Notes: a model not told the origin generated them from the sequence alone. DNA of 64,000 nt from Agapetus fuscipes (GCA_951799405.1 OX637361.1:6657156-6721155), one strand, 5' to 3'. Positions 43,163-54,016 are shown, counted from the first letter of the stretch. Made by a program: numbers and translations.

Positions 43163-43629
43163 ATGTACCATACCTAATTTATTTATTATGATTTAAAAAT
43201 ATCATAATTATACACCTCGCAGGAGAACTTTTTTTTGTAATAAATATTTTATCGATAAAGGCAGCAAGTATGACTTCGAGTAGGTTAATGAAATGATGTT
43301 TGATCCTTTTTGATATATTTTAGTACTCAATTTCTCACGTAGGCAATAATATTTATTTATAGAGGTCCATAAAGAAATGCGTTTTAATATTTCTCCCTCC
43401 GCACATCGGGACGCGGGTTTTATGATTATTTTTCACATATTATAAAGTCATTAAATCAGCGAACACATAATAATGTTGGGCGGACCTTAAAAGCAAGTGT
43501 GGACAGGCGGCCAGTCCTTTCAAAATGTACAAGAGGGCTGCGCAGTCCATAAAGCTGGAGCTAACTGTCGAATCTCGAAGTCGAAGTCGAAGTCTTGAAA
43601 TTCGCGCACATCAACTTGCAAAAAAACAT
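43163..43629. other. No recognised gene
   Basis: Nothing recognised. Contains the short GAAGTC triplication TCGAAGTCGAAGTCGAAGTC at 43576. Confidence 0.4.
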
Positions 43630-43965
43630 TGGCCGGTCCGTAGCTCAGTGGTAACACTGCGGACTCTGAATGGGAAGGTTGTGGGTTCGAATCCCGGCGG
43701 AGCACAAAAAATATACCATTTATATTTTCAAATTTGCTCTTCGCTGGGTTGAAAAATTCATAAATCTTTACCAATGACCGGTCACCAAAGGTCCATCCAG
43801 CCTCACAGCAACTGGGTCTTGCTTGAGTATTGGCACTTTGTAGCGACGACCAAGCTCGTACACCTCTGCGGCACTACAACAAGTGTCACAGACCCCTAGA
43901 GTCTTTAGAATCTAGGGAGTCTCCCGCACAGGATTTCTTAAAAAAAAAAAAAAAAAAGGAAGATT
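43630..43965 (+). mobile_element. SINE C, full length with poly(A)
   Basis: tRNA-like head GCCGGTCCGTAGCTCAGTGG (A box) and GTGGGTTCGAATCCCGGCGG (B box), A-run, body ATTTGCTCTTCGCTGGGTTG, AAAGGTCCATCCAGCCTCAC, GGGTCTTGCTTGAGTATTGG. It ends in 17 A (43942-43958) instead of the shared LINE tail, so this subtype carries a different 3' module (CCTAGAGTCTTTAGAATCTA). Confidence 0.82.
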
Positions 43966-44518
43966 CTTCAGTATACTTTCAATATCGAGATGCAGTTCTT
44001 CGTTTTTTTCTTGTTTTTCTATGTCATTGCCTTCTTCTTATTATTCATGTGTCACAATGTCATCACGTGTACTTTTACTTCAGATGCTTCTTTTGCTCTA
44101 AACAGTTTTTTTTTGTTCTATGAAAAACTATTACTTGGCAGCTTTTTGTAGCATTGTTTCGGAAAGAGTGACATTTGGTGTATGAACCTATTTAATATTA
44201 AAGACAAGAAAACCAGCCATACTTCGACTACTTTATTGAAAGGTTAGGTTACCTTTGGAGTAGGTTATTATATAACTTAACATTGATTGAATATGCCTAC
44301 TAAGACTTAAGTTCATCTTTGTTCATAACGCTCAAGAGACGTTGACCACGACCCCGATCAAACATCTAGAAAGTTTAAAGTTTTCCTTCAAATACCTGGA
44401 AAATGAAATAATTTTTAATCTATAAACATTTCCGACGACCATGAGTAATTCCAGTTTAAATTCGATATAGACTATTTAATCTTCTTTTTGTACCTCTTCA
44501 GTAAAAATTGGCGATCTT

Positions 44519-44760
44519 TTATCTAAGTTACAAATATATATTAACATTCAAAACTCATATCAAATGCATGCCCACAAACAGACGCATGTAAGTTCGCGCT
44601 CACAAATACTGAATGTATACTTACAAATTAAAACCAAATCTCAAAGGACCATACATCCTGCAACTTTTGCCGACCTTCCCTGACACACGGGTGAAATTGG
44701 CAAAGTGAACCATTTTCTACAGCATGGGTGGTCAGCCTCATACCAACCTATAAATCAAGG
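44519..44760 (-). mobile_element. A unit, full length
   Basis: Minus strand CCTTGATTTATAGGTTGGTA to TTGTAACTTAGATAA; subtype with AAGTATACATTCAGTATTTG. Confidence 0.86.
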
Positions 44761-44785
44761 CGATTATAATAGTAATTTGCATATC

Positions 44786-44962
44786 CTGGGCTGGAAGTTT
44801 CATCCCCACGGTAATTCTTACCTACCAAATATCGGTAATATTTGTATTATGACTAATCAGCTGTTCACTTACGGCCATCTTGGATTGACAGGTTTTTCAA
44901 ATACAAATATTACCGATATTCGGTAGGTAAGAATCACCGTGGTGATGACACTTCCAGCCCCG
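44786..44962. mobile_element. MITE family H, copy 2
   Basis: About 62-bp inverted arms: GGGCTGGAAGTTTCATCCCC, ACGGTAATTCTTACCTACC, AATATCGGTAATATTTGTAT against their complement ending CTTCCAGCCC (44960). The arms match the inner part of copy 1. Confidence 0.82.
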
Positions 44963-45330
44963 TGCTTCTTTCGAACTATTGGTTTCGGTTAACGAGTAAT
45001 CCATTTGTCTGGAGAAATCGATCAACAAAATGAGTTCGCGAATCGAGGTGCTCCTTTACGATGCATCCCATATCCCTTAAGGTGTAGGTACAACATTCGC
45101 ACCAAGCCCTCAGCCTGGTGTCGGACCGGTGTTGCAGCGGAGTGTTTAATTGCCCCATAAAAAGCATTTACTCTTTAATTAATAATTAGTCATTAAATCA
45201 CAATAACTTTTAAATGAGAAAATATATTTTATTATGGCCGGTGAGTGGTGTTTCCCATGGTGTTCAAGACACCGGTACAGGGTGGTTAGAACTTTTCTCA
45301 TCCCCGAAAAAAAAAGTTCTACACAACTAA

Positions 45331-45569
45331 GGGCCTGTCGCACCAACCTTCCATCAATATTTGATTGTCACATCAAATTTGATTGCTTAATTCTGGTAAG
45401 GACCTTGGTTAAATATTTCTCGGAAGTGGGTAATCATATGATGGAATTTGAACAGGAAATTTGTTGTAGATCAGCTGGCTTACGTATATGCAAACAATTT
45501 TTTGAATTGATGGAAGACATCAAACTTATGTTAGATTTGTGTCTGATTGGAGTTTGGTGCAACAGGCCC
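45331..45569. mobile_element. Harbinger-type MITE
   Basis: Ends GGGCCTGTCGCACCAA and TTGGTGCAACAGGCCC are inverted. The 3-bp duplication TAA (45328-45330, 45570-45572) fits the TWA target of PIF/Harbinger elements. The open frame through it is incidental. Confidence 0.82.
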
Positions 45570-45628
45570 TAAATTACATTTCATACGGCTCTAAATTACC
45601 ATTTTTTTGTTGACCTTTTGTATAACCC

Positions 45629-45872
45629 TTGACCGGTCCGTAATCTAGTGGCAACACTTTGGACTCGTAAATGGAAGATTGTGGGTTTGAATCCCGGTGG
45701 AGGTCCATCAGCCTTACCATCACCAAAGGTCCATCAAGCCTTACATCAACTGGGTCTTGCTTGAATATTGACGCTTTCTAAGGCGACGACCAATGTTGAA
45801 GAGGACTCTTGAGGGGATTCCCACAAAAACAGTGTTCGCCAAATCAATCATCCTAGTATTATTATTAATATA
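45629..45872 (+). mobile_element. SINE C with LINE-type tail
   Basis: Head ACCGGTCCGTAATCTAGTGG and GTGGGTTTGAATCCCGGTGG, body GGGTCTTGCTTGAATATTGA, GGCGACGACCAATG, tail GGACTCTTGAGGGGATTCCC, ACAAAAACAGTGTTCGCC, then TATTATTATTAATAT, the same simple repeat type as ends the L2-like LINE. Confidence 0.82.
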
Positions 45873-45889
45873 AGTATTATTAATAATCT

Positions 45890-46075
45890 GCAAATACAGC
45901 GCAACTTCGTACCACTTTTTCCGCGAAGGAATGTCATGTTGCGTATGGAACTTATTTATTTTATGGGGAAGGGGTCCAGACTTACGCAAACCACTTCATT
46001 TGAGGTGGGTGTTTCCTAGCACACGAGGTTTCTATTTGTTTCTCATTGTTTTTGAAGACTGAGTAAGCATTGCCC
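45890..46075 (-). mobile_element. SINE D 3' half
   Basis: Minus strand TACTCAGTCTTCAAAAACAA, GTGTGCTAGGAAACACCCAC, TGGTTTGCGTAAGTC, TTCGCGGAAAAAGTGGTACG. Confidence 0.65.
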
Positions 46076-46429
46076 ATAACATTGCTGACAAAGAACACTA
46101 AAAAATTCAAATCCACTCATATGTTTTTTTTATAAATTTGTATCATACCTTCTCTCAGTGATATATTTAAATATAATGTATTAGCTCGTTTAAACATGGT
46201 TAAAAAAATGGAACAAAGCATTTGATTGTTATTCCTTTGTCTTTTTGTATCAAATAGGGGCGTTAATGTCATATTACATTAGTTTATAATTTCAACGAGG
46301 GAGGCGTCTAACCCCACGCCCATCTCACAAATTGTTTCCACACATTCCTCAATGAAATTCCAATTTAATAATTTCTAGAAAAAAACTTACATCTCCCACC
46401 TTGTTGGTGCGGCTAGGTCCACCTGTATC

Positions 46430-46562
46430 CCAAGTAAAAACTCAACGTTTAACTTCTTCATTTGTATACAAACTAAAACAGCACATCTAGTGAACGTTTT
46501 AGTTTATAAAAGTAATGGTTTACGTTGTGGTTGAGTTTGAGATAATGTTTTATACTCTGGGA
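46430..46562. mobile_element. Family F fold-back MITE
   Basis: CTCAACGTTTAAC (46441) pairs with GTTGTGGTTGAG (46524), around AAACTAAAACAGCACATCTA, GTGAACGTTTTAGTTT. Outer GTATCCCAAGTAAAAA/TTTTATACTCTGGGA. Confidence 0.6.
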
Positions 46563-46835
46563 GAAGTGCTCACGGTGTCAGCGGCGAATGATTCACAGAC
46601 GCTTTGCCGACAAAGGAATGCTCTCCGGACCTCTTGTTCCCAAACCTCTTGCCCCCAAAGGCATTCCGGGGTCCAGCCAAACAACAGGAACAAACACGTA
46701 CAGGCACAAAGTGAGATGGTGGTGGTGCAGGGTCGATATAACACGATTCCCATCAGCTTCCCTTTTGTTACATGCAAAAAACTGTGATTTTTTTTTTAAA
46801 TAGCTTTAAACTTGTACCTAATCTTGAACTTCTAC

Positions 46836-46920
46836 TTATCTAATCTAACTTAACTGCAAATATATGTATCATTTAAGATTTGTATTAAATGCATTCCCAC
46901 AAGCAGACATGTATAATTTC
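46836..46920 (-). mobile_element. A unit 3' end, split by a hairpin insertion
   Basis: TTATCTAATCTAACTTAACT, TGCATTCCCACAAGCAGACA, TGTATAATTTC. The A sequence stops where the hairpin element starts. Confidence 0.78.
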
Positions 46921-47096
46921 TTTAATTTATAATTTTTTAAGGAATTCAAAGAAAACACTGTTTATTTTCACTAAATTTTCACTAATTTTAGTGAAAATAA
47001 ACAGTGTTTTCTTTGAATTCCTTCAAAAATTATAAATTAAACAATATGAATTTTCACAGTGTTAATACACAAACAATACAAAATATGTATAATTTC
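46909..47096. mobile_element. Hairpin insertion with 12-bp target duplication
   Basis: ATGTATAATTTC flanks the insert (46909-46920, 47085-47096). The arms 46922-46977 and 46984-47039 are complementary with one or two differences and a 6-nt loop. A 45-bp tail ATATGAATTTTCACAGTGTT, AATACACAAACAATAC follows. Same architecture and tail as 1139-1343. Inserted within an A unit, so it moved after that A unit. Confidence 0.85.
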
Positions 47097-47229
47097 GATT
47101 GACTCAAATAACTCGCTGGTTTAATCAACTCCTTTGCCTGGGCAAAAAAAGCCTCACACTACGCTCGGCAGAAACCGGCTCAAAGTCATGTACTGAAGAG
47201 CCGATAAGAAAAGTTAACACAGTGTTTGG

Positions 47230-47420
47230 AGAGTGAGCATTTGCAGCTGCTGGTCCTCTGGCCTGGAAACACCTGCCTCATCATGTGAGAGAGCTAGAGG
47301 ATCATGGAAAGTGCACTAAAGACAAGCAAATTTTTGACATTATATGCATAAGCGCCCTTGCAGTAATTACATCACGAACCGGCGCTATACCTACAGAAAT
47401 TACCAGCTCATCATCATGAC
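47230..47420 (+). pseudogene. L2-like LINE C-terminal remnant and 3' end
   Basis: AFAAAGPLAWKHLPHHVREL, EDHGKCTKDKQIFDIIC, then ATCACGAACCGGCGCTATAC and CTCATCATCAT. The same 3' end as 20685-20872. Confidence 0.65.
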
Positions 47421-47447
47421 GGATTCGTGGAGGGCAGAATGCAACCA

Positions 47448-47712
47448 AGCTGCACATAAAGTGCAACTTTTACAACGTTGTGTTTGAAGAGGTCGCATAC
47501 GGCGTATGGATATTATTTTCACAGGTAAGGCGGTCTTACGCCAACCACTTTACTTGAAGTGGGAATTTTGCAGCTCTCGAGGAAGCTGGATTAAGAATTG
47601 AGTTTGAAATAAATACCGAAACGGAAAATAATTTATTGCACCTTTGTTGGGGATCGAATCCTAGACCTGTGCCATAAAACACAAGCATTAACCGACTAAG
47701 CTATCGACTGGA
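47448..47712 (-). mobile_element. SINE D
   Basis: Minus strand CCAGTCGATAGCTTAGTCGG, GGATTCGATCCCCAAC, TTTCCGTTTCGGTATTTATT, GTGGTTGGCGTAAGACCGCC. The middle block with CTCAGCCTTCACAAG is deleted. Confidence 0.75.
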
Positions 47713-48500
47713 TTTTAAAACATTACAATCTTAAATTTGTATGGTGCACATATTCATTGAGAGACAATTCAAAATTTAAGATCTACTGTTAGAAAAAGAA
47801 GAAGAAGGTTAAAAATAAGACGTCGCTCACAAAGTATTTTTTTTTCGGTCAAAGGTAAAATACCATTAATTTAATCCTAATATCATCCGATGTCTAACGT
47901 GAATTTCGCATTAAACAGGATAAGGTACAGATTTTCCATAGAAATATGTGAGATGGATTTACAAATCCTTTCGTTTCAGAAAAAAATAAGTAATACATTT
48001 TTTATATTTTTTGCGGATCAATCATGAGATTCTTATCCCATCTCAGAGGCTTTCATAGCACCGCGTCACAAATAAGAAGAGTCGTACGTCACAAGCTGTG
48101 CTATTCAGAAACGATTAAACTAAAGATGATCCACGGACTATTTTTCTTTTTGGTTTTCATCAACCGTTCCGATTCCACTGTGGAACATCTAATAAAACTG
48201 AATTAAATTATACAAACTTTAATTGAATATAAATTCCCTAGCCGTCAACATTGCAAATCAACCACCATTATTTTCGCATCCCCCAGCATCCTCTAGATGC
48301 TTCTGCCTTGGGATATTATCTTTTATTTCATCCAGGTAGCTACTCATATGTTGTAAGTATGCCATCCCTACGTCGAGTAAGGAAATCATTTCATAGCATT
48401 TGTGGTCCATCTTCCATTTTCTTTTCTTCAAATGTGTCCTACTCACTGCCATATTTTCTTATTATTTTCATGATTACCTACACCCGACCAACATACATGC

Positions 48501-48837
48501 GTCTGGTCGATAGTTCAGTCGGTAGAACGCTTGCATCCAAAGCCAGAGGGCTCGTATTCGATCTCCATCAAGGTAAAAAGAAATGGTTTCCTGTTCCAAT
48601 CTAATCTAATCTTGCAATGATATTTAACAAGGGGGATTCACATTAAATGCATTTTCACAAGCAAATACGTATAAGTTTGCGCTTGTACAGGCCGCATCAG
48701 TTTCCCGTTTCGGTGTTTATTTCACACCCAAAAAACATAGAACCAGTAAGGTGTACTCATTCTTCACAAGAAATGAAGAGACTCCAATTTCATTAGAAGT
48801 GGTTGACGTAATGCCCGCCTCCTTATTTATTACAAAC
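48501..48837 (+). mobile_element. SINE D interrupted by a truncated A unit
   Basis: Head GTCTGGTCGATAGTTCAGTC, GGTAGAACGCTTGCAT, GGGCTCGTATTCGATC. D resumes at GTTTCCCGTTTCGGTGTTTA (48699) and ends GCCCGCCTCCTTA. At the break GTTTCCTGTTCC (48585-48596) and GTTTCCCGTTTC (48699-48710) look like a decayed target duplication around the A fragment. Confidence 0.78.
48598..48698 (-). mobile_element. A unit, 5'-truncated insertion in SINE D
   Basis: AATCTAATCTAATCTTGCAA to GCTTGTACAGGCCGCATCA. 5' truncation, tail first and a flanking near-duplication together indicate LINE-type retrotransposition of A units. Confidence 0.8.
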
Positions 48838-48838
48838 A

Positions 48839-48992
48839 TGTAGGGCTTATGTTCATTTAAGATTGTTTTTTTATAATATTGTTAGTTCACGTGCGGCATG
48901 TGTAAGGGTAAACGTATACGTGTCTGCTTGTGGGATTGCATTTAATATGAATCTCAAATGTAATATATCTTTGCAACTTAGATTATAGATTA
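48839..48992 (+). mobile_element. A unit 3' part
   Basis: TGTAGGGCTTATGTTCATTT to GCAACTTAGATTATAGATTA. Confidence 0.82.
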
Positions 48993-49465
48993 TGTATGGG
49001 CTCCATTCGCTAAACGCGACCCTTTCAGAAAGTTAGAAGTTGCATTTTATGGCCAGCTTAGTTGGATTACATAGAATCTTAAAATAATCGTAATTGGTAA
49101 GGATATTCCAATGTTTTAAAAATTCTACATTATTTTTTGTCAATGACTCCATGCTTTAGAATCATAGCTGTAGTTTATGTAGGTTACATTGATTTAAAAC
49201 CGTAGATTTAAAATGTATTACATTTTTTAATGTTTAATTCATTTTTAAATTCCGATAGCGCTTGCCTAAGCGCTTAACTCAATATATTAATTTAACTCAA
49301 AAATGTGAAAATAAAACTGCGTTGAATAAAAAAAGTTATTTTTAATTAAATTTAAAAAAGAAGTCCGCGGATGATCCGTGGATTCGATATCTCTGAATAA
49401 CAATAAAGTCTTCTATGATTTGATTCGAACGTAAAATATGTCCCGAAAAATTTATCATCCCCTTT
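48993..49465. other. No recognised gene; family E motif
   Basis: AT-rich, with the palindrome-like TCCGCGGATGATCCGTGGAT near 49363 (family E). Confidence 0.4.
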
Positions 49466-49682
49466 GCGCGGTAAAGGGTGGTAAGCTGGGAAGAAGCGCA
49501 AATGTCGGTGGGCCAAAGCCGCGCCTTAGTGACGGAGATCCGTCATACACACAATTCAATCTCCGCGGTAATGCCGGCCTCGTTAAAATTGCCGCCTTTC
49601 ATTGAAAAAACGTCGCGTCTGAGAGGAATTCATTCCATGATAAATAGTGGGAACCATCTTTGGCGGCATTTCGGATACAAGT
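49466..49682. promoter_or_regulatory. GC-richer single-copy island
   Basis: TGCGCGGTAAAGGGTGGTAA, GGCCAAAGCCGCGCC, GCCGGCCTCGTTAAAATTGC and TGGCGGCATTTCGGATAC. It is not in any repeat family seen here and has no coding motif. It is a candidate for conserved non-coding or regulatory DNA, by composition only. Confidence 0.28.
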
Positions 49683-49944
49683 AATACCTGATGTTAATTT
49701 ATTTTTGTTGGAAGATGTACGAGTTTTTTTTTACAATAGACTAGGCATTTTTTTCATAGACATTGTGACGTCACATGGCTGGGCTGCTTAGGAAAAGGAG
49801 AATAAATATTTTGTTATTGTCTGCTAAGGATTTTTTTTTTTTCAGATTCCAATGATTAACACGTTGACATAAAAATTCAAAAGGGTGCTCTTGAAATAAT
49901 GGATTTAAAAAAAACAACTAAGCTAAACATTAAGTGTAACTTCT

Positions 49945-50201
49945 TTCCACTTATAGGTTGGTATGAGGCTTACCAGTCACACCCATACTGTAAAAATTGG
50001 TTCTCTTTGACAATGTCACTCCTGTCTCAGAGAATATCGGCGAGAGTTGCAGTGCTTGTATTCATTCAAGATTTGGGTTTTTATTGTAAGAGTACACATG
50101 CGGCATGTACAAGCGTGAACTAGCACGTGTCAGCTTGTGGGCTAGCTGTAAATATGAATCCTAAATATTTTCATAAATTTGCAACTTTGATTAGTAGATT
50201 A
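49945..50201 (+). mobile_element. A unit, full length
   Basis: TTCCACTTATAGGTTGGTAT to TTTGCAACTTTGATTAGTAG. A short CAGTCACA insertion lies near its start. Confidence 0.82.
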
Positions 50202-50373
50202 TTTCGTGCATTATTTATTTTTTTAAACGGAAGGAAAGTCAAGAGGATGCTGATTTTTATTATTTTTTTACGCGATGATGTGAATCAACGCTGAACATTA
50301 TTCAAATTTATGTTTCACTAAACGATACTAAAATATCGAGAGCTCTATACACCGAGTATAAAATATTTACATA

Positions 50374-50484
50374 AAGTCTCTTCGACGCCGTAAACCAGAA
50401 ACGTTTGAAATATACGACGACACTCCTAGTGAGTTATTCAGTTTTCATACAATTATTTATTTATTTACGCAATTGAGAGAAGTT
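50374..50484. mobile_element. Family F2 MITE
   Basis: AAGTCTCTTCGACGCCGTAA and TTACGCAATTGAGAGAAGTT are inverted ends around CGACACTCCTAGTGAG. Confidence 0.55.
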
Positions 50485-51154
50485 TACGCAATGTTGTATA
50501 CTTACTGAAAAGATGGTAAAAGTAAATTATTAATACTCGCGTTAATTAGCTTACAACGGCGTAATAATTACACGGTATCTTCAGAGGAGTTTCAATATTC
50601 GTCTGCACTCAAAATATTTTTGTATTCCGAATCCGTTCTCACGAAGTCAGCTGTATTTTAGAAAATCATCTAGGGTTAAGTAAGTATATATTGATTATAT
50701 TTCTGTGGTTTGTATGTGAGCTAGTAATGCCAATGTGTATCAATAAAGTGCACTAACTTAGGTGAATGGATATTTAAATTGAAGGGGGGGGGGGGAAATC
50801 ATTTGGTTCGGTTGCTAGAGAAGAGACAAAGTTTTTTTTGTAATTTGGAACTAAGGATCCTAGACCCATAAAGTGTGACGTTTGCCGGCTGAGAAAAAAC
50901 TTAACATCATTTTTTTTCCCAAACTCCTCCGTTCCAAAACTATAAAAATTATTTCGCTGATTTCCCATTTTTTTCTTTTCCCAAAAACCAATACTTAGCG
51001 TGTATAAATAGGTATGTTTCTTGATATTGAAAAAAAATCAAAGCCTGTGCTTTTCGAATTGTTAAGCGGACACAAAGCTTTAAAAATAAATGTTCCTGAT
51101 AAAATAAGCAAGAATATGACAAAACGATACACACACAATAATTCATAGTTTTTA
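50485..51154. other. No recognised gene
   Basis: Contains a 12-G run at 50784 and two minus-strand open frames without domains (50774-51146). Confidence 0.4.
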
Positions 51155-51363
51155 ATTATTTAAAAATTCAAATGGATAAAACAGAGTTTTAATTCGCTTA
51201 TTTATTTATTTTTTTGTGCTCGAACATTTGTTCTGAAAAATATTTTATAAAAATATATTTGTAACCATTCTGCTCCTGAAGATGCCTCATTCGAGCACAA
51301 AAAAAGTAATAAATAAATAAGTGAATTAAAACTCTGTTTTATCCATTTGAATTTTTAAATAAT
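51155..51363. mobile_element. Hairpin element with a broken hammerhead core
   Basis: Arms of about 70 nt (51155-51224, 51290-51363) are complementary apart from small indels and separated by a 65-nt loop. The loop ends TTCTGCTCCTGAAGATGCCT, CATTCGAGCAC. That is stem I GCTC, core CTGAAGA (51276-51282) and the first half of stem II (GCCTC-ATTC-GAG) of the type A hammerhead, after which GCGAAACGTT is missing. The deletion could have run between two TCGAG copies. The arms carry AAAACTCTGTTTTAT, resembling AAAACTCTGTGTTTT in the 1139-1343 hairpin. Confidence 0.7.
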
Positions 51364-52110
51364 AAATATTTCATGTTATTTTTAATTTATTAACATGTCA
51401 AACAACTATGATTCCAATTAAAATAAAAAAACAGTAATGAAAAACCAATAAAAAATGTTCTATTGAACGTAAAAACGAGCAACTGACGAATATTGAAGTA
51501 TATTTCAGCTAATTTAATGAGGTAACATAATAAGAGCCGACATTTCATCACCGCCCATCCACAGCTCCGCTACCCACTATTTATAATCGCTGGAATACAT
51601 TATTTTTTATGTTTTTCAGATGAAATTGTCGAGTTTTGAGACACGCTGAACTTGTTAGAGTGACGTCAAATCACAGATGAAGGACCACCCTGTATTCCAG
51701 TGGCGCAGCGCGGATCATTTATTCATGTATGCATGAAAATTTAGAATTTAAATTAGAATCGTCGCTCAATATTAAGATGGCTCCTGTGTGAAATTGTGTA
51801 TCGGCAGATGTGACATTTTAATATGGAAATACATGGATTCTATAAATACAAGAACAGGTGGGTTTGGGCTTTCCGAAATTGTAACAGAAAATGTAATCAA
51901 CGTTCAAGAGAAATGTCAGCTCATGTTTCACTGGTAAGTATTTTAATTTATCAAAATGAAATTTTACCAAGTTCCCAGTTATTCCACACATGAATTATGA
52001 CGTCACATGCAAGGGAATAGAAAAACCAAATTTTCGTGTTCAGTTTCTAAGGACCGTAGACCCATACGAATGTGACCGAGAAAATGGTCATAGATTTTTA
52101 TTTTTATATA
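51364..52110. other. No recognised gene
   Basis: Nothing recognised. The part at 51540-51720 is non-repetitive and slightly GC-richer. Confidence 0.4.
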
Positions 52111-52450
52111 AAGTAGGGCCTCGATGATCCGGACAGGTAAGAAACAGACCCTTTGTGGATTATCAAGGTATCCGGAGTGTAGTCTGCCATTTTTTGCATA
52201 GCCATAAGTCTTTTTCTTGATGTGTTTATAAATTATCTACGCAGTAACTTTATTCATCAAAAGATCCATACGAGACAGATAAAATTCACTAGTGAAAAAC
52301 TAACATTGAAAAAGTTTAAGCCTTTGACGTGAGGTTAACAATCCAAGCGATGCTTTTTTTTAAATGCTTCCCACTTCCCTGCGAACGCTCCCACCGCAGA
52401 TTAATCCGGACCAACGAATAAGTAGGGGTCCGGATTAGCGAGGCTTGACT
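52111..52450. mobile_element. Pogo/Tigger-like DNA transposon remnant
   Basis: Left AAGTAGGGCCTCGATGATCC, GGACAGG. Right GGGGTCCGGATTAGCGAGGC, TTGACT is its imperfect inverted complement, between TA dinucleotides. CAGT-like starts followed by CCTCG..AATCCGGAC are typical of pogo-group ends. No transposase frame remains. Confidence 0.6.
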
Positions 52451-52849
52451 ATATTTCCTGTAGGTTATTGATGCATGATCAGCTGTTAATATTCCGCCAT
52501 ATTTTACAAGTATTCTCGCTATTTTCAAATATATACGGTAAAAACAACCGTTAAATCCACACGCCCACGCAAAATAAAAGGAGAGAAAACTTATACATAC
52601 ATAAAATAAACATGAAAAGCTAAAAATTATATGAATTTGTATTGTTGAGCAAAATTAAAATTTTGAAGCATTTCGTATGAAAAACTCATAACTTTGAGTT
52701 GTTTCCCGGATGCGGCACTTTAAACCTCTCTAAAGTTTAATTTTCGACTCTGAATTGCCTTGCTTATGAGCCGGGTCCGGGGAGGAGGCTTATCTGCATA
52801 AACCAGCTGCGACCCGAGAATACACCTTCATGAACTCTTACTACGTAAC

Positions 52850-52935
52850 AAAGTCATCTATGGTGGGATTCAGAATCATTAAAGTCACGGATCATCCGCT
52901 GTCTAAAGTTAAATTTGTAATAATCCGTGCACCCA
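52850..52935. repeat. Family E dispersed motif
   Basis: GATTCAGAATCATTAAAGTC, ACGGATCATCCGCTGTCTAA, AGTTAAATTTGTAATAATCC. Related stretches are at 22380, 31205, 47885, 48100, 49360 and 54025. Confidence 0.5.
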
Positions 52936-52967
52936 TCCATGAATTCAATCATTCTGAGTGAGTATTT

Positions 52968-53030
52968 AGAGGGCTCTTGAGGTGTGATACACACAAAAAC
53001 AGCGCTCACCAAATAAATCAGTATAATTTT
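52968..53030 (+). mobile_element. SINE C / L2-like LINE tail
   Basis: AGGGCTCTTGAGGTGTGATA, CACACAAAAACAGCGCTCAC, CAAATAAATCAG: the shared tail alone. Confidence 0.65.
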
Positions 53031-53069
53031 TTTTATTTTTTTTTATCTTATAAAGGAATGGGTAAATAT

Positions 53070-53615
53070 AAAATGGATTTATTTGGTGAGTTCTATTTTT
53101 GTGTAAATCATACCTCAAGAGCTCTATACGAGCTTGGTCTAAATCTAATCTAAATCGAAGTTGCAAAGATATGTATCATTTGAGATTCATATTAAATGTA
53201 TTCTCACAAGCAGACACGCATAATTTCGCGCTCACACATGCCGCATGTGGACCTACAATATAAAAAACCCAATATCAAATGAAAATAAGCCCTGCAACTC
53301 TTGCCGACCGTCCTTGAAACAGGGGTGACATTGGCAAAGGGAACCATTTTTTACAGTATGGGAGGTCAGCCTCATATCAACCTATAAGTCAAGGAATACC
53401 TATAAATCAAGGAATATAAAAAGTAGTCGCTATTAAAAGCGCCAATATTTAAGAAATACCCATTAACTGTAAGTCTGGATGGATTTTTCATATTTGGTCT
53501 TTGATAAAAGCATATTGTGTTTTTTTTCTACCTAGCATAAATCATTTTTAAATCGCCCCCACGACCTTCTGATGACGAGTCTGTAAGTTTAACCACTCGA
53601 GTATAGACAAGTCGT
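53070..53615 (-). mobile_element. SINE C split by an A unit
   Basis: The tail and part of the body (53070-53138: GGTGAGTTCTATTTTTGTGT, CGAGCTTGGTCT) continue after the A unit at about 53412 with GTAGTCGCTATTAAAAGCGC, through the A-run complement, to the tRNA-like head complement ending near 53615 (GACGAGTCTGTAAGTTTAAC). The head is decayed. Confidence 0.7.
53142..53396 (-). mobile_element. A unit, full length, inside SINE C
   Basis: Minus strand TTCCTTGACTTATAGGTTGA to AACTTCGATTTAGATTAGAT. It separates CGAGCTTGGTC from GTCGCT of the SINE C body. Confidence 0.88.
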
Positions 53616-53723
53616 TATAAAGTGTTATCTCCATATACCAACTGTAACTGGAATATTAACTTTCGCGACGTAACAAAATCAACGATTTCAGAGTCATTTA
53701 CGAGTAAACCATGTGATTTCAGA

Positions 53724-54016
53724 TAGGGGGCCGTCCATAAACTACGTCATCGATTTTGGCCGATTTTTGACCCCCCCCCCCCCTTTACAATCATCCTATA
53801 GTCATTATCTAATGACCCCCCCCCCTCTTGCTGTAATAATGGATGAGCTTAATAATTAATAATGTTATATTACTTATATAATATTTTATATATTTTGTAG
53901 AAATTGGTATTTACAAGAACGACGTCACTTTTGGTACTCGTACATCATTTGCCATCATCCGCAGACCAGACCCCCTCCCCCTTAATGCGAATGACGTAAT
54001 ATATGGACAGCCCCTA
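53724..54016. mobile_element. MITE with GGGGCCGTCCATAAACTACG ends
   Basis: TAGGGGGCCGTCCATAAACT, ACGTCAT and ATGACGTAATATATGGACAG, CCCCTA are inverted ends. C-runs occur at 53771-53784 and 53815-53823. The outer TA may be the target duplication. It splits a family E stretch. Confidence 0.75.

Noticed and set aside
45234..45572. 112-codon open frame
   Set aside because: Runs through a Harbinger-type MITE with its inverted ends included.
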